NCBI RefSeq assembly: GCF_965223525.1
Contig: NZ_CBDCWX010000005.1
Span: 372,001-436,000 of the forward strand
Source of the DNA: Leptofilum sp965223525
Lineage (GTDB): Bacteria; Chloroflexota; Anaerolineae; Promineifilales; Promineifilaceae
Direction: 5' to 3'
DNA length: 64,000 bases
The notes beneath the pieces were generated by a model that saw only the letters and a list, made by a program, of their open reading frames with translations, ran no database searches and was not told the origin of the DNA. Shown piece by piece: positions 16,528 to 25,522 of the stretch (positions within the stretch are counted from its first letter, which is position 1; every line of letters begins with the position of its first letter). A program made the position numbers and the translations under genes.

Positions 16528-19500
16528 ATGAGCAGCGACATTACCGCCACAACCACCGCATACCTGAACCGCATCCTGGATGAAATACATCCCATGATGG
16601 CGGAGGCACTCTACCTGGCGGCCGTTCCCACCTGGTTTAGTGCCAATTTATTTGCTGCCATGCGCCAGACGGAAGACGGCCGTAATTCCGGCCTCATCGA
16701 ACGACTGCTGCGCTACTCCTTTGTCCGCACCCTGCCCACCGACGAGGGCGAACCCGAAACCTACTCCATCCGCCCCGATGAGCGTGTCTTTTTGCAACGC
16801 CGCTGGATTGCCCGTGACCACGAGGCCTACCGCACCGCCCACCGACGCGCCCTGGCCTATTGGCAAGCCAATCCAGACCCAAACCCCCAGCTACAGCGTC
16901 GGCTGGTGCTGTACCATCTGCTCTTTGTAGACCAGACCGCCGCCACCAACACCCTCATTGACGCCTTCCGCGCCTACCAAAAAGAGCGGCAATTTGCCGA
17001 GATTGAGCGGCTGCTAGACACCGTGACGGATGCCCGCTTTTACCTGGTGGCTCTCAAAGAAGATTTGTCCTTGCTAGATGATTTGCTGCGTCACATGTGG
17101 GCGCGGGTGAATCAGATGCGCGGCCTGTGGCAGAACAGCCTGGAAACGCTGGCCGAACTGCGTGCCAAGCCAGACCTATCGCCGCTGCTGCTGCCCTACG
17201 TGGTGCGCGCCCACGGCGAATCGCTGGCACATGCAAACCAATTTGTGGAAGCGATTGACGCTTACAACGAGACGCTCACCCTGTTTGACGAAGAAGAAGC
17301 GCGATTGGTAGGAGAGGAAACGGCCGTTGCCACTCCCCAAACCCAAGTCATCAGCGGCGTCACCGACCAGGTTCGCATCCAGATTGAACGCGCCTATACC
17401 CGCATTGCCCTGGGCGATGCCTATGTGGGACTGGCCAACGCCACCCGCGAACACAACCCGCCCGCCATACCAGAAGCTCTCAACTGGCTGCACCGATTGC
17501 GCGACGCTTTCGTCTTTTTGCTCTCATTGCCGCTGCTGTTTTACATGAGCTTCTACCTGGGTCGGCGTGTCTGGCACCCGCGCTTTTGGCCCACGCTGCT
17601 CAACCTAGACTGGATTGTCACCCGGCTGTTTGTCAGCGGCGCACACCAGTACAAGCAGGCAGACAAGCTGCTAGAGGCACACGGCGAACTGGCCGAAAGC
17701 GTGGCCGCCGATGAAAAGCTAGCTTATCTGTATTTGAGCCTGGACGACAACCAGCAGGCCGAAACGCTCTTTCGGCGGCTGCTGGCTGAAGATGAGGCAC
17801 CCCTCGGCAGCTATCGTCGGCTCTCGGTCAATTTGGGGTTGGCAGAGGCAATGCTGGGTGAGGGCGAACCAGAAGCAGCACGTCATTACGCCAACGAAGC
17901 ACTGCCAGAAATCGCCCAATACGAAGATGATCAGTTAGAAGCTCACGCCCGCGTGCTGCTAGCGGAAGCCCATTTAAGGCTGGCTGCTACCGATAGCAAT
18001 GAAGCTGCCAATGCAATTCTCCAATTCGAGCGCGCCTTGCGACTGTATCAGCAGCAAAATGACCGCATTTGGGTTACTGAGATTGCTGACAGACTGCGCG
18101 CCATCGCTCTGGACGACTCGATTGATGAAAATCAGCAGGAAGCTGCTCGACGGATTGAAACGGCCGTTAATGACTTCACCTACCCCATACGCTACCGCCA
18201 CCCCGCCACCGTACTTTTCCGCCACGCCATCTTCATCTTCCTTTCGATTGTGATCTTTTTGCTGCCGCTCTACAGCATCCAGCTAGACACTGGCAGTTTG
18301 GTTTCGCCTGCCATCACCTTCCAGGGGCGTGAATTTGTGCTGTGGCCCGCCCTCATCGTCGAGGAGCTAGACGCCACCCAGGGCAACCCAGACGCTGACC
18401 TCGGCTCTGATGCACCGGCTGTGGGCAATACGGCCGCACCGCTCCAGTTTCGCCCCGCCGTGGCCGACGCAGGTTTGGCCGTCAACGCCGTCCCCTCCAC
18501 CGATACAGACGTGGCGCTCCAAGTAGGGATTGGACTATTGCTGGCGTATGTGATTTTGTCAACGGCCGTTGGCGTTGCCGCCCTCGTCTTTACCCCCCTC
18601 ACCACCTTGCAGCGCGCCGGGCAGGGTCGCGTGCGGTTCAATAAACACGGTCTGCGTGTCAACCATCAAGAAATTGGCTGGTCGGGCATTACCCGCATGG
18701 TTATTGCCGATCTCGAGCTGGTGTCAGACCCGCTGGCCGATGATTCCGCCTTTGCCCTCAACACTGAGACTGCCCAACTCATCGTGCCTGGCAACACCGC
18801 CCGCTACGAAACCGTGCGCCAGCGCACGGCCAGCTACCTACCCGCCACCCTTCCCCGGCAAGATTGGAGCTACGGGCTGGTCAACAGCCGCATGGGTGTG
18901 TGGTACATCGGCACGGCAGCGGTGCTAACGGTGCTGGCCTTTTTGGGCAGCAGGTTCCCCAACCTGCTCAACTTCGACTTCCCCGGCACGCCGTACAGCC
19001 TGGCCGATTTGTATCCGTACCTTTACCTGGGCTTGTTTGTGCCGCCACTGTGGGCGTTTGTGTTACGGCCGTTGCAAATTCGCCACCAAATGTACGAAAA
19101 AAGCCGCCTCGCTGCCTGGGTGGGGCTAGCTGGGCTATTTTTGCTACTGCTCCGGCTTGGCTCCATCTTCGTCCCCTGGTTTACGCTGCCAGATATTTAC
19201 CCGTCGCTGGGCATCTTGCTGATGATTTTTGGGGCAGCCCGTGCCTTTTGGCAAACGCGCATTTTAGCCAACAAGCCACGCACCTACCCCGGCTGGGTGC
19301 GGTGGGGCGGATTGGTCATCGCTCTATTTACCCTTTTTGTAATGGGCGGCCACTTGCTGCGTGAGGTGAGCAGCTACCATTTCCTTATCGTGGGCAACAG
19401 CCTGCGGGATGACTCCCTGCTGGAAGGCGAACCGGAGGCGGCTGAACAGCTCAGTTGGGATGCTCTGGCCGCCTACAATCGCGCCATCGAGATTGCCCAG

Positions 19501-21783
19501 CGCAAAATTTTGGGCGTGGTAGACACTCGCGCAGCGGTAGAATTGCTCTCACCTATTTTACGCCCCAACCAGGCCGTCTGGTTCCAGGCACAATCCAATC
19601 GCGCAGCCATCTACATGCAGCTTGGTGATTTTGCGGCCGCGCTCAATGATTACGATCAGCTCATCAGCATCAACAGCAGCACCGAACTGCTGGCCAGCCG
19701 CAATATGGCTCGGCTGGGCTTTAGCACCCAGGCAGACGTAGAATCCCCCGATTTCCAAACGATTTTGAAGGAGCAGGGGCAGCTCATCGCCACCCAGCCA
19801 GACAATGCCTACTACCACCTCTGGCGCGGCGTGACCTACCACATTTTGGGCGACGTGGCGGCAGCGGAAAGCAATTATCAGAATGCGTTGGCCATTTCTG
19901 GCGAGCGGGCATTGGACACCCAGAGCCAAGTGCAGGCGTGGACGGGTTTGGGCTGGTTGGCCTACGGGCAAAATCGGTATGAGGCGGCGGTGGAACGGTT
20001 TGAAACGGCCGTTTCCCTCAACAACAACTCCGACGAAGCCTACCTGGGGCTGGGCTTTAGCTACTACTCGCTACGCGAATACGACAAAGCGCTGGAAGCA
20101 TGGCAGAAAACGGCCGAACTCATTCCCGACGACCCCACCATTTACCTCTCGCTGGGGACGCTGCATTGGCGGCTGGGGATGCTGCAAGACAGGCAAGGCA
20201 CGCTGGCGCAAGACCGCTGCGCCGACCCCAACCTGAGTGATGAACAAAAGCTGGCCTCGGCCAGTGAACTGCTGCTAGCGATACAGAACTTTAGAACGGC
20301 CATTTCCCTGCCCGGCCGTGCGCCGGAAGACGTGGCCACCACCTACCAATCGCTGGCGCGGGTGCAATATTTGCTGCGTAACTGCCCCGGCTATGATCTG
20401 GTTGAAGTGCTGAAGGAAACGATTGACAGCTACACGGCCGCAATTGAACTAGACCCTACCAATCCAAATTATTACCATGTACGCGGCCGTACCGCCTACG
20501 GCATCTGGCTCAATTTGCCCGCAGGCACTGGCCCCTCCGCCCGCATCTGGCTGTTTGATGCCCTGGACGACACTGACGCTGCCCTCGCGCTGAATCCAGA
20601 TGATTTTGGTGATTACCAGCCCAATCGCTGGCGCGAAATCATCTATCCTCGCGCCACCGACGGCTCACTGGCACAGGGCGACAGCCGCTTTGCCAATGGT
20701 GAATACGAGGTGGCGCTGGGCTACTACGATCTGGTCGCCAACCGCGCCCCTGAACGGGTGCGTGCCCCGTTCAAGGCGGGTTTAGCCTCTATCGCGCTAG
20801 GTGATTTGGCTCAGGCAGAGATTTGGTACATTGAGGGGCTACTGCGTGCCGAAATGGCCGAGGACGGTGCGGCCATTCTGCTGGCAGAGGCAGATTTGAT
20901 CCAGTTTGCCGAGCGCACCAACGCAGATGTAACCTCGCTGCTCAATTTGCTGCGCGACAGCGCGGTAGAAATTGACCCGGCAGACATCACCGATGCGGCA
21001 ACGGCGTTTGCTTTGGCCCAAGCTGCTTTGCTAGACGGCCGTTGGCAGCGGTCTGCGCTTTTAGGCAATCTGGGACTGGAACTTGCGGTGGCAGCAAGAG
21101 ACATTGGCGTGGTGCGCGAGGCGGGGGCCAATTTGGCGGCCTTTGGCCTAAGCTACGATGAGGTGAGCCTGCGGCAGTGGTATTGGCCGTTGCTGGATGA
21201 TGCGAGTGTGCGGGAAACGGCCGTTGCCCAACTAGATCGCCCCGATTTATACTGGCGTTACCGCGCCGAGTACGGCTTCCGGCTGGTGCGCGATCTGTTC
21301 CCGGCTCACCCCGGCTGGGAAAACGGTGCCAGCCTTGTTTATGCCCAACTCATTGATGACATAGAGCGCGCCTACGTCTTGAACCCAAGCGAACATCAGA
21401 CATGGCGCGACTTCTTCATGGATGCCAACCTGGGCTGGCATTACCTGCGGCGTGGCGACGTGCGCTATGAAGACACCAGCTATCAACAAGCTTTGGACGA
21501 TTATTTGCAGGCCATTCAGCTCATTCAACCTACTAGCGAAAACGCACTTAACGACCTCACCGAAGCGGTCTTCAAAGTGGGGCTTACCGCGCTGCGCCTG
21601 GAGCAATTTGAGCTGGCGGAAGAAGCCTATGCCGCTGGCCTCACCTTGCTAGACCAATACGACGGCAACGAAGCGCAACTCCCCCGTGCCATCACCGACC
21701 TGGAAACGCTGCTAGGCCAGCAAAATCCTGAACTGGCCCGCATCGCCGAACCCATTTTGGAAGCTCTGCAAGTCGCAGAGTAA
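16528..21783 (+). CDS. giant TPR membrane protein with a STAND winged-helix-like N-terminus
   Basis: A 1751-residue protein. Residues 1-110 (LNRILDEIHPMMAEALYLAAVP, SGLIERLLRYSFVRTLP, YSIRPDERVFLQRRW) look like the winged helix that follows the NTPase in STAND proteins. Helical arms follow to about 320. Eight hydrophobic segments lie near 323-345, 567-590, 668-692, 791-808, 828-848, 861-885, 891-911 and 926-945. From about 970 to the end there are ten or more TPR units (for example YEAAVERFETAVSLNNNSDEAYLGLGF). The upstream gene supplies an ATPase lacking exactly these parts, so the two probably form one split signalling protein. Seven or more ACGGCCGT copies show it is long-resident. Confidence 0.75.
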   Translation: MSSDITATTTAYLNRILDEIHPMMAEALYLAAVPTWFSANLFAAMRQTEDGRNSGLIERLLRYSFVRTLPTDEGEPETYSIRPDERVFLQRRWIARDHEAYRTAHRRALAYWQANPDPNPQLQRRLVLYHLLFVDQTAATNTLIDAFRAYQKERQFAEIERLLDTVTDARFYLVALKEDLSLLDDLLRHMWARVNQMRGLWQNSLETLAELRAKPDLSPLLLPYVVRAHGESLAHANQFVEAIDAYNETLTLFDEEEARLVGEETAVATPQTQVISGVTDQVRIQIERAYTRIALGDAYVGLANATREHNPPAIPEALNWLHRLRDAFVFLLSLPLLFYMSFYLGRRVWHPRFWPTLLNLDWIVTRLFVSGAHQYKQADKLLEAHGELAESVAADEKLAYLYLSLDDNQQAETLFRRLLAEDEAPLGSYRRLSVNLGLAEAMLGEGEPEAARHYANEALPEIAQYEDDQLEAHARVLLAEAHLRLAATDSNEAANAILQFERALRLYQQQNDRIWVTEIADRLRAIALDDSIDENQQEAARRIETAVNDFTYPIRYRHPATVLFRHAIFIFLSIVIFLLPLYSIQLDTGSLVSPAITFQGREFVLWPALIVEELDATQGNPDADLGSDAPAVGNTAAPLQFRPAVADAGLAVNAVPSTDTDVALQVGIGLLLAYVILSTAVGVAALVFTPLTTLQRAGQGRVRFNKHGLRVNHQEIGWSGITRMVIADLELVSDPLADDSAFALNTETAQLIVPGNTARYETVRQRTASYLPATLPRQDWSYGLVNSRMGVWYIGTAAVLTVLAFLGSRFPNLLNFDFPGTPYSLADLYPYLYLGLFVPPLWAFVLRPLQIRHQMYEKSRLAAWVGLAGLFLLLLRLGSIFVPWFTLPDIYPSLGILLMIFGAARAFWQTRILANKPRTYPGWVRWGGLVIALFTLFVMGGHLLREVSSYHFLIVGNSLRDDSLLEGEPEAAEQLSWDALAAYNRAIEIAQRKILGVVDTRAAVELLSPILRPNQAVWFQAQSNRAAIYMQLGDFAAALNDYDQLISINSSTELLASRNMARLGFSTQADVESPDFQTILKEQGQLIATQPDNAYYHLWRGVTYHILGDVAAAESNYQNALAISGERALDTQSQVQAWTGLGWLAYGQNRYEAAVERFETAVSLNNNSDEAYLGLGFSYYSLREYDKALEAWQKTAELIPDDPTIYLSLGTLHWRLGMLQDRQGTLAQDRCADPNLSDEQKLASASELLLAIQNFRTAISLPGRAPEDVATTYQSLARVQYLLRNCPGYDLVEVLKETIDSYTAAIELDPTNPNYYHVRGRTAYGIWLNLPAGTGPSARIWLFDALDDTDAALALNPDDFGDYQPNRWREIIYPRATDGSLAQGDSRFANGEYEVALGYYDLVANRAPERVRAPFKAGLASIALGDLAQAEIWYIEGLLRAEMAEDGAAILLAEADLIQFAERTNADVTSLLNLLRDSAVEIDPADITDAATAFALAQAALLDGRWQRSALLGNLGLELAVAARDIGVVREAGANLAAFGLSYDEVSLRQWYWPLLDDASVRETAVAQLDRPDLYWRYRAEYGFRLVRDLFPAHPGWENGASLVYAQLIDDIERAYVLNPSEHQTWRDFFMDANLGWHYLRRGDVRYEDTSYQQALDDYLQAIQLIQPTSENALNDLTEAVFKVGLTALRLEQFELAEEAYAAGLTLLDQYDGNEAQLPRAITDLETLLGQQNPELARIAEPILEALQVAE

Positions 21784-22075
21784 GGTCAAATCGAACATCC
21801 CCCGTCATTAGTATGATAAAGCAAAGACGAAAGGCCGACTGTCATTAGGTGCAAGAAACCGTGCGGGAGATGTGGCCCATCGTGAAAAAGATAAAACAAG
21901 CAGCCAAAAAAGCGACCATTTGTTAGGATTGCTCCAGCTTGGTAGGCCGATGTCATTGGCAACCAGCCGCGCAGGAGCGCAGGTCACCGAGCCAAGAGAT
22001 TCAGCGAGAACCCGAACAGTTGTTGGGACATTGCAGTCCGTATCATTGCTAGTGCGGGTCACAAAGGAGTACCTG
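21784..22075 (+). ncRNA. IS110 5' non-coding end, candidate bridge RNA
   Basis: The 292 bases between the TPR gene and the recombinase ATG have no credible gene. In IS110-group elements the left non-coding end encodes the bridge RNA, whose loops pair with target and donor DNA. Local self-complementary pieces (for example GGCCGAC/GTCATT and GGTAGGCCGATGTCATTGGCAACC) are compatible with a structured RNA, but I could not fold it. Exact ends are not resolved. Confidence 0.4.
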
Positions 22076-23060
22076 ATGGCAAAGCAAACCGAAGAAACCT
22101 TTTTTGGCATTGACGTTTCCAAAAACCACCTGGATTTAGCCCAGTGGGGAATCGAAGAAGTGTTGCGACACGATAATGACGCAACCGGTATCGCCACCCT
22201 GGTGGAAATAATGTCAACGAAAACGGCTGTCACCTTGATAGTGGTTGAGGCCAGCGGTGGATTCGAGCAAGTTATGGTTACAGAACTGGCCGCTGCCTCT
22301 CTGCCCATTGTCGTCGTCAACCCGACACGAGTGCGTAACTTTGCTCGTGCCAAAGGGCAAGTAGCTAAGACAGACAAGATCGATGCCCAGATGATTGCCA
22401 GCTTTGCCCAGGCGGTCCGTCCAGAGGTACGTACTTTGAAGACGCAAGACCAGCAGCTCATCAAAGCATTGGTCACGCGTCGTCGCCAACTGATCGATAT
22501 GCAAACAGCCGAGAAGAATCGGCACACCACGGTCAATCCAGAATTGCGGCCTCGTTTGGAGAAGCACCTGGATTGGTTAGCTACTGAATTAGCTGAAATT
22601 GAGGAAGACCTCAATGATTGGATCAACAAAAATGCCCAATGGCGCGAAAAACGAACCAGTTTAGAAAGCGTGCCCGGCGTGGGCCAGGTCACCTCCTTTA
22701 CGTTGCTGGCTGAATTGCCCGAATTGGGTACATTGTCTCGACAAAAAATCGCCGCCTTAGTTGGCCTGGCTCCCTTCAATCGGGACAGCGGCTGTTCTCG
22801 CGGACGACGCCATATTTTTGGCGGACGTTCAGATGTTCGTTCTGTTTTGTACATGGCTGCTCTTTCAGGCATTCGTTATAACCCGGTTCTCAAAGCCTTT
22901 TATGACCGTTTGATTGCGAAAGGAAAACTCCCCAAAGTCGCTCTCACGGCCTGTATGCGTAAATTGTTAACCATTTTGAATGCCATCGTCCGTGATGGCT
23001 CTGCTTGGATATCAGCTTAACGAAATGCGCTTTTTGCTCTTGACTTTTATCACAGTTGCT
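21795..23060 (+). mobile_element. IS110-group insertion sequence (ends approximate)
   Basis: A single recombinase gene with a long 5' and a short 3' non-coding end, no terminal inverted repeats, and insertion next to REP-like hairpins are all typical of IS110 elements. No ACGGCCGT site occurs between 21784 and 23940, in contrast to the neighbouring genes. The right end is probably just before the hairpins at 23055; the left end is not determined. Confidence 0.75.
22076..23020 (+). CDS. IS110 family transposase (DEDD recombinase)
   Basis: A 314-residue recombinase. ATG 22076 has AGGAG 6 bases upstream; the 68 further open codons upstream lie in the non-coding end and are not protein-like. The RuvC-like domain shows FFGIDVSKNHLDLA (first Asp), VVEASGGFE (Glu) and KTDKIDAQMIA (last two Asp). 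The C-terminal transposase_20 domain has VPGVGQVTSFTLLAELPELG and FNRDSGCSRGRRHIFGGR, including the catalytic Ser. All catalytic residues are present, so it may be active. Confidence 0.95.
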   Translation: MAKQTEETFFGIDVSKNHLDLAQWGIEEVLRHDNDATGIATLVEIMSTKTAVTLIVVEASGGFEQVMVTELAAASLPIVVVNPTRVRNFARAKGQVAKTDKIDAQMIASFAQAVRPEVRTLKTQDQQLIKALVTRRRQLIDMQTAEKNRHTTVNPELRPRLEKHLDWLATELAEIEEDLNDWINKNAQWREKRTSLESVPGVGQVTSFTLLAELPELGTLSRQKIAALVGLAPFNRDSGCSRGRRHIFGGRSDVRSVLYMAALSGIRYNPVLKAFYDRLIAKGKLPKVALTACMRKLLTILNAIVRDGSAWISA

Positions 23061-23117
23061 CCCGCGCAGGCGGGAATCCACTCCTTCACTAAAGATGGAT
23101 GCCTGCCTTCGCAGGCA
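23055..23117. repeat. REP-like double hairpin at the IS110 right end
   Basis: CCCGCGCAGGCGGG (23061-23074) and TGCCTGCCTTCGCAGGCA (23100-23117) are two hairpins about 25 bases apart, flanked by GGAATCCA and TGGATGCC-type words. This layout is that of REP/BIME sequences, known preferred targets of IS110/IS1111 elements. Confidence 0.65.
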
Positions 23118-23151
23118 TGACAATCACGGGTGGTCGCAAAATAAAACAATT

Positions 23152-23415
23152 CTACTCGTAATGGGTCCACATGCGGAGGATTTTGACTGTCTTTTCGTCT
23201 TCGTAGAGTTGGTAAACCAGCCGGTGCTGAATGTTGATGCGACGCGAGTATACCCCAGAGAGATCGCCTATCAATTTTTCGTATCTAGGGGGTGTTTGGT
23301 ACGGGTTTTGTCGGAGAATGTCCAAGAGCTTTTCTGCTTTCTGGCGCAATCCGGCACGCGCTATTTTTTTTGCATCCTTTTTGGCTTGTTTGGTAAAAAC
23401 GATGCGCCAGCTCAC
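23152..23415 (-). CDS. YoeB/RelE-type mRNA interferase toxin
   Basis: An 87-residue ribosome-dependent RNase toxin. The family features are visible: SWRIVFTKQAKKDAKK at the start, LIGDLSGVYSRRINIQHRLVYQ in the centre and the C-terminal THYE that carries the catalytic His-Tyr of YoeB. The start is GTG, overlapping the antitoxin stop by four bases (GTGA), which couples translation. It lies immediately downstream of an IS110 copy and REP-like hairpins. Confidence 0.9.
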   Translation of the reverse strand: MSWRIVFTKQAKKDAKKIARAGLRQKAEKLLDILRQNPYQTPPRYEKLIGDLSGVYSRRINIQHRLVYQLYEDEKTVKILRMWTHYE

Positions 23416-23654
23416 CAGCCAGCCTCTTCATCCAGCTCGTCCAGCGGCGTTTCCATGCCTTCGATAATTGATTCTCGCATTCCTGGTACGCTCAAAAGGT
23501 AAAGCGTTTCTTCAATTGCACGCCAATCATCTTCAGAGATCAAAACGGCGTTGTTCCGCTTGCCGGTAATTACGACAGGCTCGTGCGATTGTGCAACTTC
23601 ATCTAGCAAACGATAAAGCGTGGCGCGTGCTTCGGTCACGGTAACTGTTGTCAT
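23412..23654 (-). CDS. Phd/YefM-type antitoxin
   Basis: An 80-residue antitoxin that would bind operator DNA with its N-terminal half and neutralise the toxin with its C-terminal half. It shows TTVTVTEARATLYRLLDEV, EPVVITGKRNNAVLISEDDW and an acidic C-terminus (DELDEEAGW). Of two adjacent ATGs, 23654 has GGAG 6 bases upstream. The toxin gene follows with a GTGA overlap. As in this family, the pair is presumably autoregulated. Confidence 0.9.
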   Translation of the reverse strand: MTTVTVTEARATLYRLLDEVAQSHEPVVITGKRNNAVLISEDDWRAIEETLYLLSVPGMRESIIEGMETPLDELDEEAGW

Positions 23655-23797
23655 CATTTTCTCCAGGAAAAAGCGGGGCACAGAGTTACACAGAGAAAAA
23701 AACTCTGCATTTTATACCTCACAGCAGTGTGCCGCATTCTAAAAATCGCAAAACAGATGGAGAAATAGTACGCTATTCCGTACGGGAGGTCAAGGGA

Positions 23798-23892
23798 ATT
23801 GTGAATCATGAATAATTAATTGGGAATTGTAAAGTAGCTCACTCCATTCACAATTCACGATTCTCAATTCACCATTCACAATTATTCATGAT
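23798..23892. repeat. TTCACAATTC-type dispersed repeat with 13-bp inverted ends
   Basis: ATCATGAATAATT (23805-23817) and AATTATTCATGAT (23880-23892) are perfect inverted ends around words such as ATTCACAATTC and ACCATTCACAATT. The right arm contains the stop codon of the 25495 kinase gene, so the structure may end its transcript. 23655-23797 shows nothing else. Confidence 0.65.
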
Positions 23893-25495
23893 GGCCGTTG
23901 GCAACGGGGATAATGAAGTGAAAGGTGGTGCCTTCGCGGTATTTGCTCTCGAACCAGATACGGCCGTCATGCAACTCCACTAAATTCTTGGTGATGTTTA
24001 GCCCCAGCCCCGTACCGGGTGATTGTAATGCCTCGTCATCGCTGCCCCGGAAGAATTTGTTGAAGATCGCTTTTTGCTCCTCTTCCTTAATGCCTAGACC
24101 CGTATCTGCTACGGAGACATGAATCATTGGCTGGATTTCAGCTTCTTCGTTAACGCTGTTCATCTCTTCGGCGCAGATGGTGATACGGCCGTTTTCTGGC
24201 GTGTATTTATACGCATTGCTGACCAAATTCGTCAGGATTTGCCCCAAGCGATTTCGATCGGCCCATACATCAGGCAAATTATCTGGCACGGTGAGTATCA
24301 ATGTTTGCCGCTTCGCTTCTATTTGCGCTTTCGTGGAGGCGGCTACCTCATCCACGACCTCGGCCAACTGAATCGGCTGCGTCTCCAAATGCAGTTGGCC
24401 AGATTCCAGCCTGGAAACATCCGTTAAATCGCTAACCAGGCGGTTCATCCGGTTGACGTTGCTGCGAATGGTATCTAAAAACGTGATTTGCGCCTCGTTA
24501 ATCGAGCCAAAATTTCCAGAGAGCAAAATATCTGCGTACCCTTTGATGGATGTCATTGGGATTTTTAGCTCATGCGACACAAAAGAGACAAATTCACTTT
24601 TGGCCTCGTTAGCCAACTTCAACGCTTCAACCAGTTGGGCATTGGCCACCGCGCTGGCGGCATGATTGCCTAATTGACGTAAAAAGTCTACATGTTCCGG
24701 CTGCCACTGATTGGGTTGAGTACTTTCTAGCACAAGCAGGGCAATAACGGCCGTTTCCCGGTAAAGCGGCAAGATGATCTGGCTCTGGGTACGAGCCAAT
24801 AACCCTGCCCCAGCCGTCTCTGGCTCATACGCTAGCGTCCCGGTATGTAAGGCAAATTGAGCACCAGGTAGCTGATCCAACAGCACAAACGGGGAATCTT
24901 CATAAATCTCGTACGTATACCCTTGCGAGGCATAAATATGCAGTCGATCTTCATTCAGAACGCCCATTGCCCCAGCGTCCCCCCCTACCTGCCGCAACGC
25001 CCAACTAAGCGTTATCTCCATCACGCGCCGCATTTCCAGCGTTGCATTTAGCTCGGCATCTACTTGCTGTAAGATGGCTATCTCTCGCAAACGGGCTTGC
25101 TCTTTGTCATATAGTCGTTTGCGACCCAGGCTGGCGTTAATGCGCGCTTTTAGCAACGACATGTTATATGGTTTGGCAAGATAATCTTCGGCGCCCAGTT
25201 CAATGCCGCGCACAATGCTGTCTGTATCATCTGCAGCAGACAGGATAATAACAGGGATATTTTTCAGGTTTGGCTGTTCTTTAAGGGCAAGCAGCAACTC
25301 GAACCCATTCATGACGGGCATCATGACGTCCAGCAGGATTATGTCAATACAGTGCTGGGTGAGGGCCTCTAGTGCGATACGGCCGTTTTCTGCCTCAATT
25401 ACCTCATGCCCCACTTTCTCCAAACGACGCGCCAACGTATCACGATTGATGTCGTTATCATCTACTACCAGAATGTGGGCGTGAGTGTCGTTCAT
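23882..25495 (-). CDS. REC-GAF-histidine kinase
   Basis: A 537-residue soluble signalling protein. An N-terminal receiver (residues 7-124, ILVVDDND, phosphoacceptor D56 in ILLDVMMP, LAKPYN) leads by a coiled coil to a GAF-like sensor (about 140-285) and then a HisKA domain with H308 in VSHELKIPMTSI. The HATPase part has LGQILTNLVSNAYKY, VADTGLGI and GTGLGLNI. It is a receiver-controlled kinase, sensing through GAF an unknown ligand. A single-domain receiver lies 27 bases upstream on the same strand, suggesting a relay pair. The 3' end lies in a repeat. Confidence 0.92.
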   Translation of the reverse strand: MNDTHAHILVVDDNDINRDTLARRLEKVGHEVIEAENGRIALEALTQHCIDIILLDVMMPVMNGFELLLALKEQPNLKNIPVIILSAADDTDSIVRGIELGAEDYLAKPYNMSLLKARINASLGRKRLYDKEQARLREIAILQQVDAELNATLEMRRVMEITLSWALRQVGGDAGAMGVLNEDRLHIYASQGYTYEIYEDSPFVLLDQLPGAQFALHTGTLAYEPETAGAGLLARTQSQIILPLYRETAVIALLVLESTQPNQWQPEHVDFLRQLGNHAASAVANAQLVEALKLANEAKSEFVSFVSHELKIPMTSIKGYADILLSGNFGSINEAQITFLDTIRSNVNRMNRLVSDLTDVSRLESGQLHLETQPIQLAEVVDEVAASTKAQIEAKRQTLILTVPDNLPDVWADRNRLGQILTNLVSNAYKYTPENGRITICAEEMNSVNEEAEIQPMIHVSVADTGLGIKEEEQKAIFNKFFRGSDDEALQSPGTGLGLNITKNLVELHDGRIWFESKYREGTTFHFIIPVANGHHE

Positions 25496-25522
25496 TGGGT
25501 TCTGCGGTTAATTTAAGGGCCC

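Noticed and set aside
21872..22075. N-terminal extension of the IS110 transposase by 68 codons
   Set aside because: The ATG at 22076 has a good ribosome site and starts the conserved domain; the extension lies in the non-coding end expected to hold the bridge RNA.
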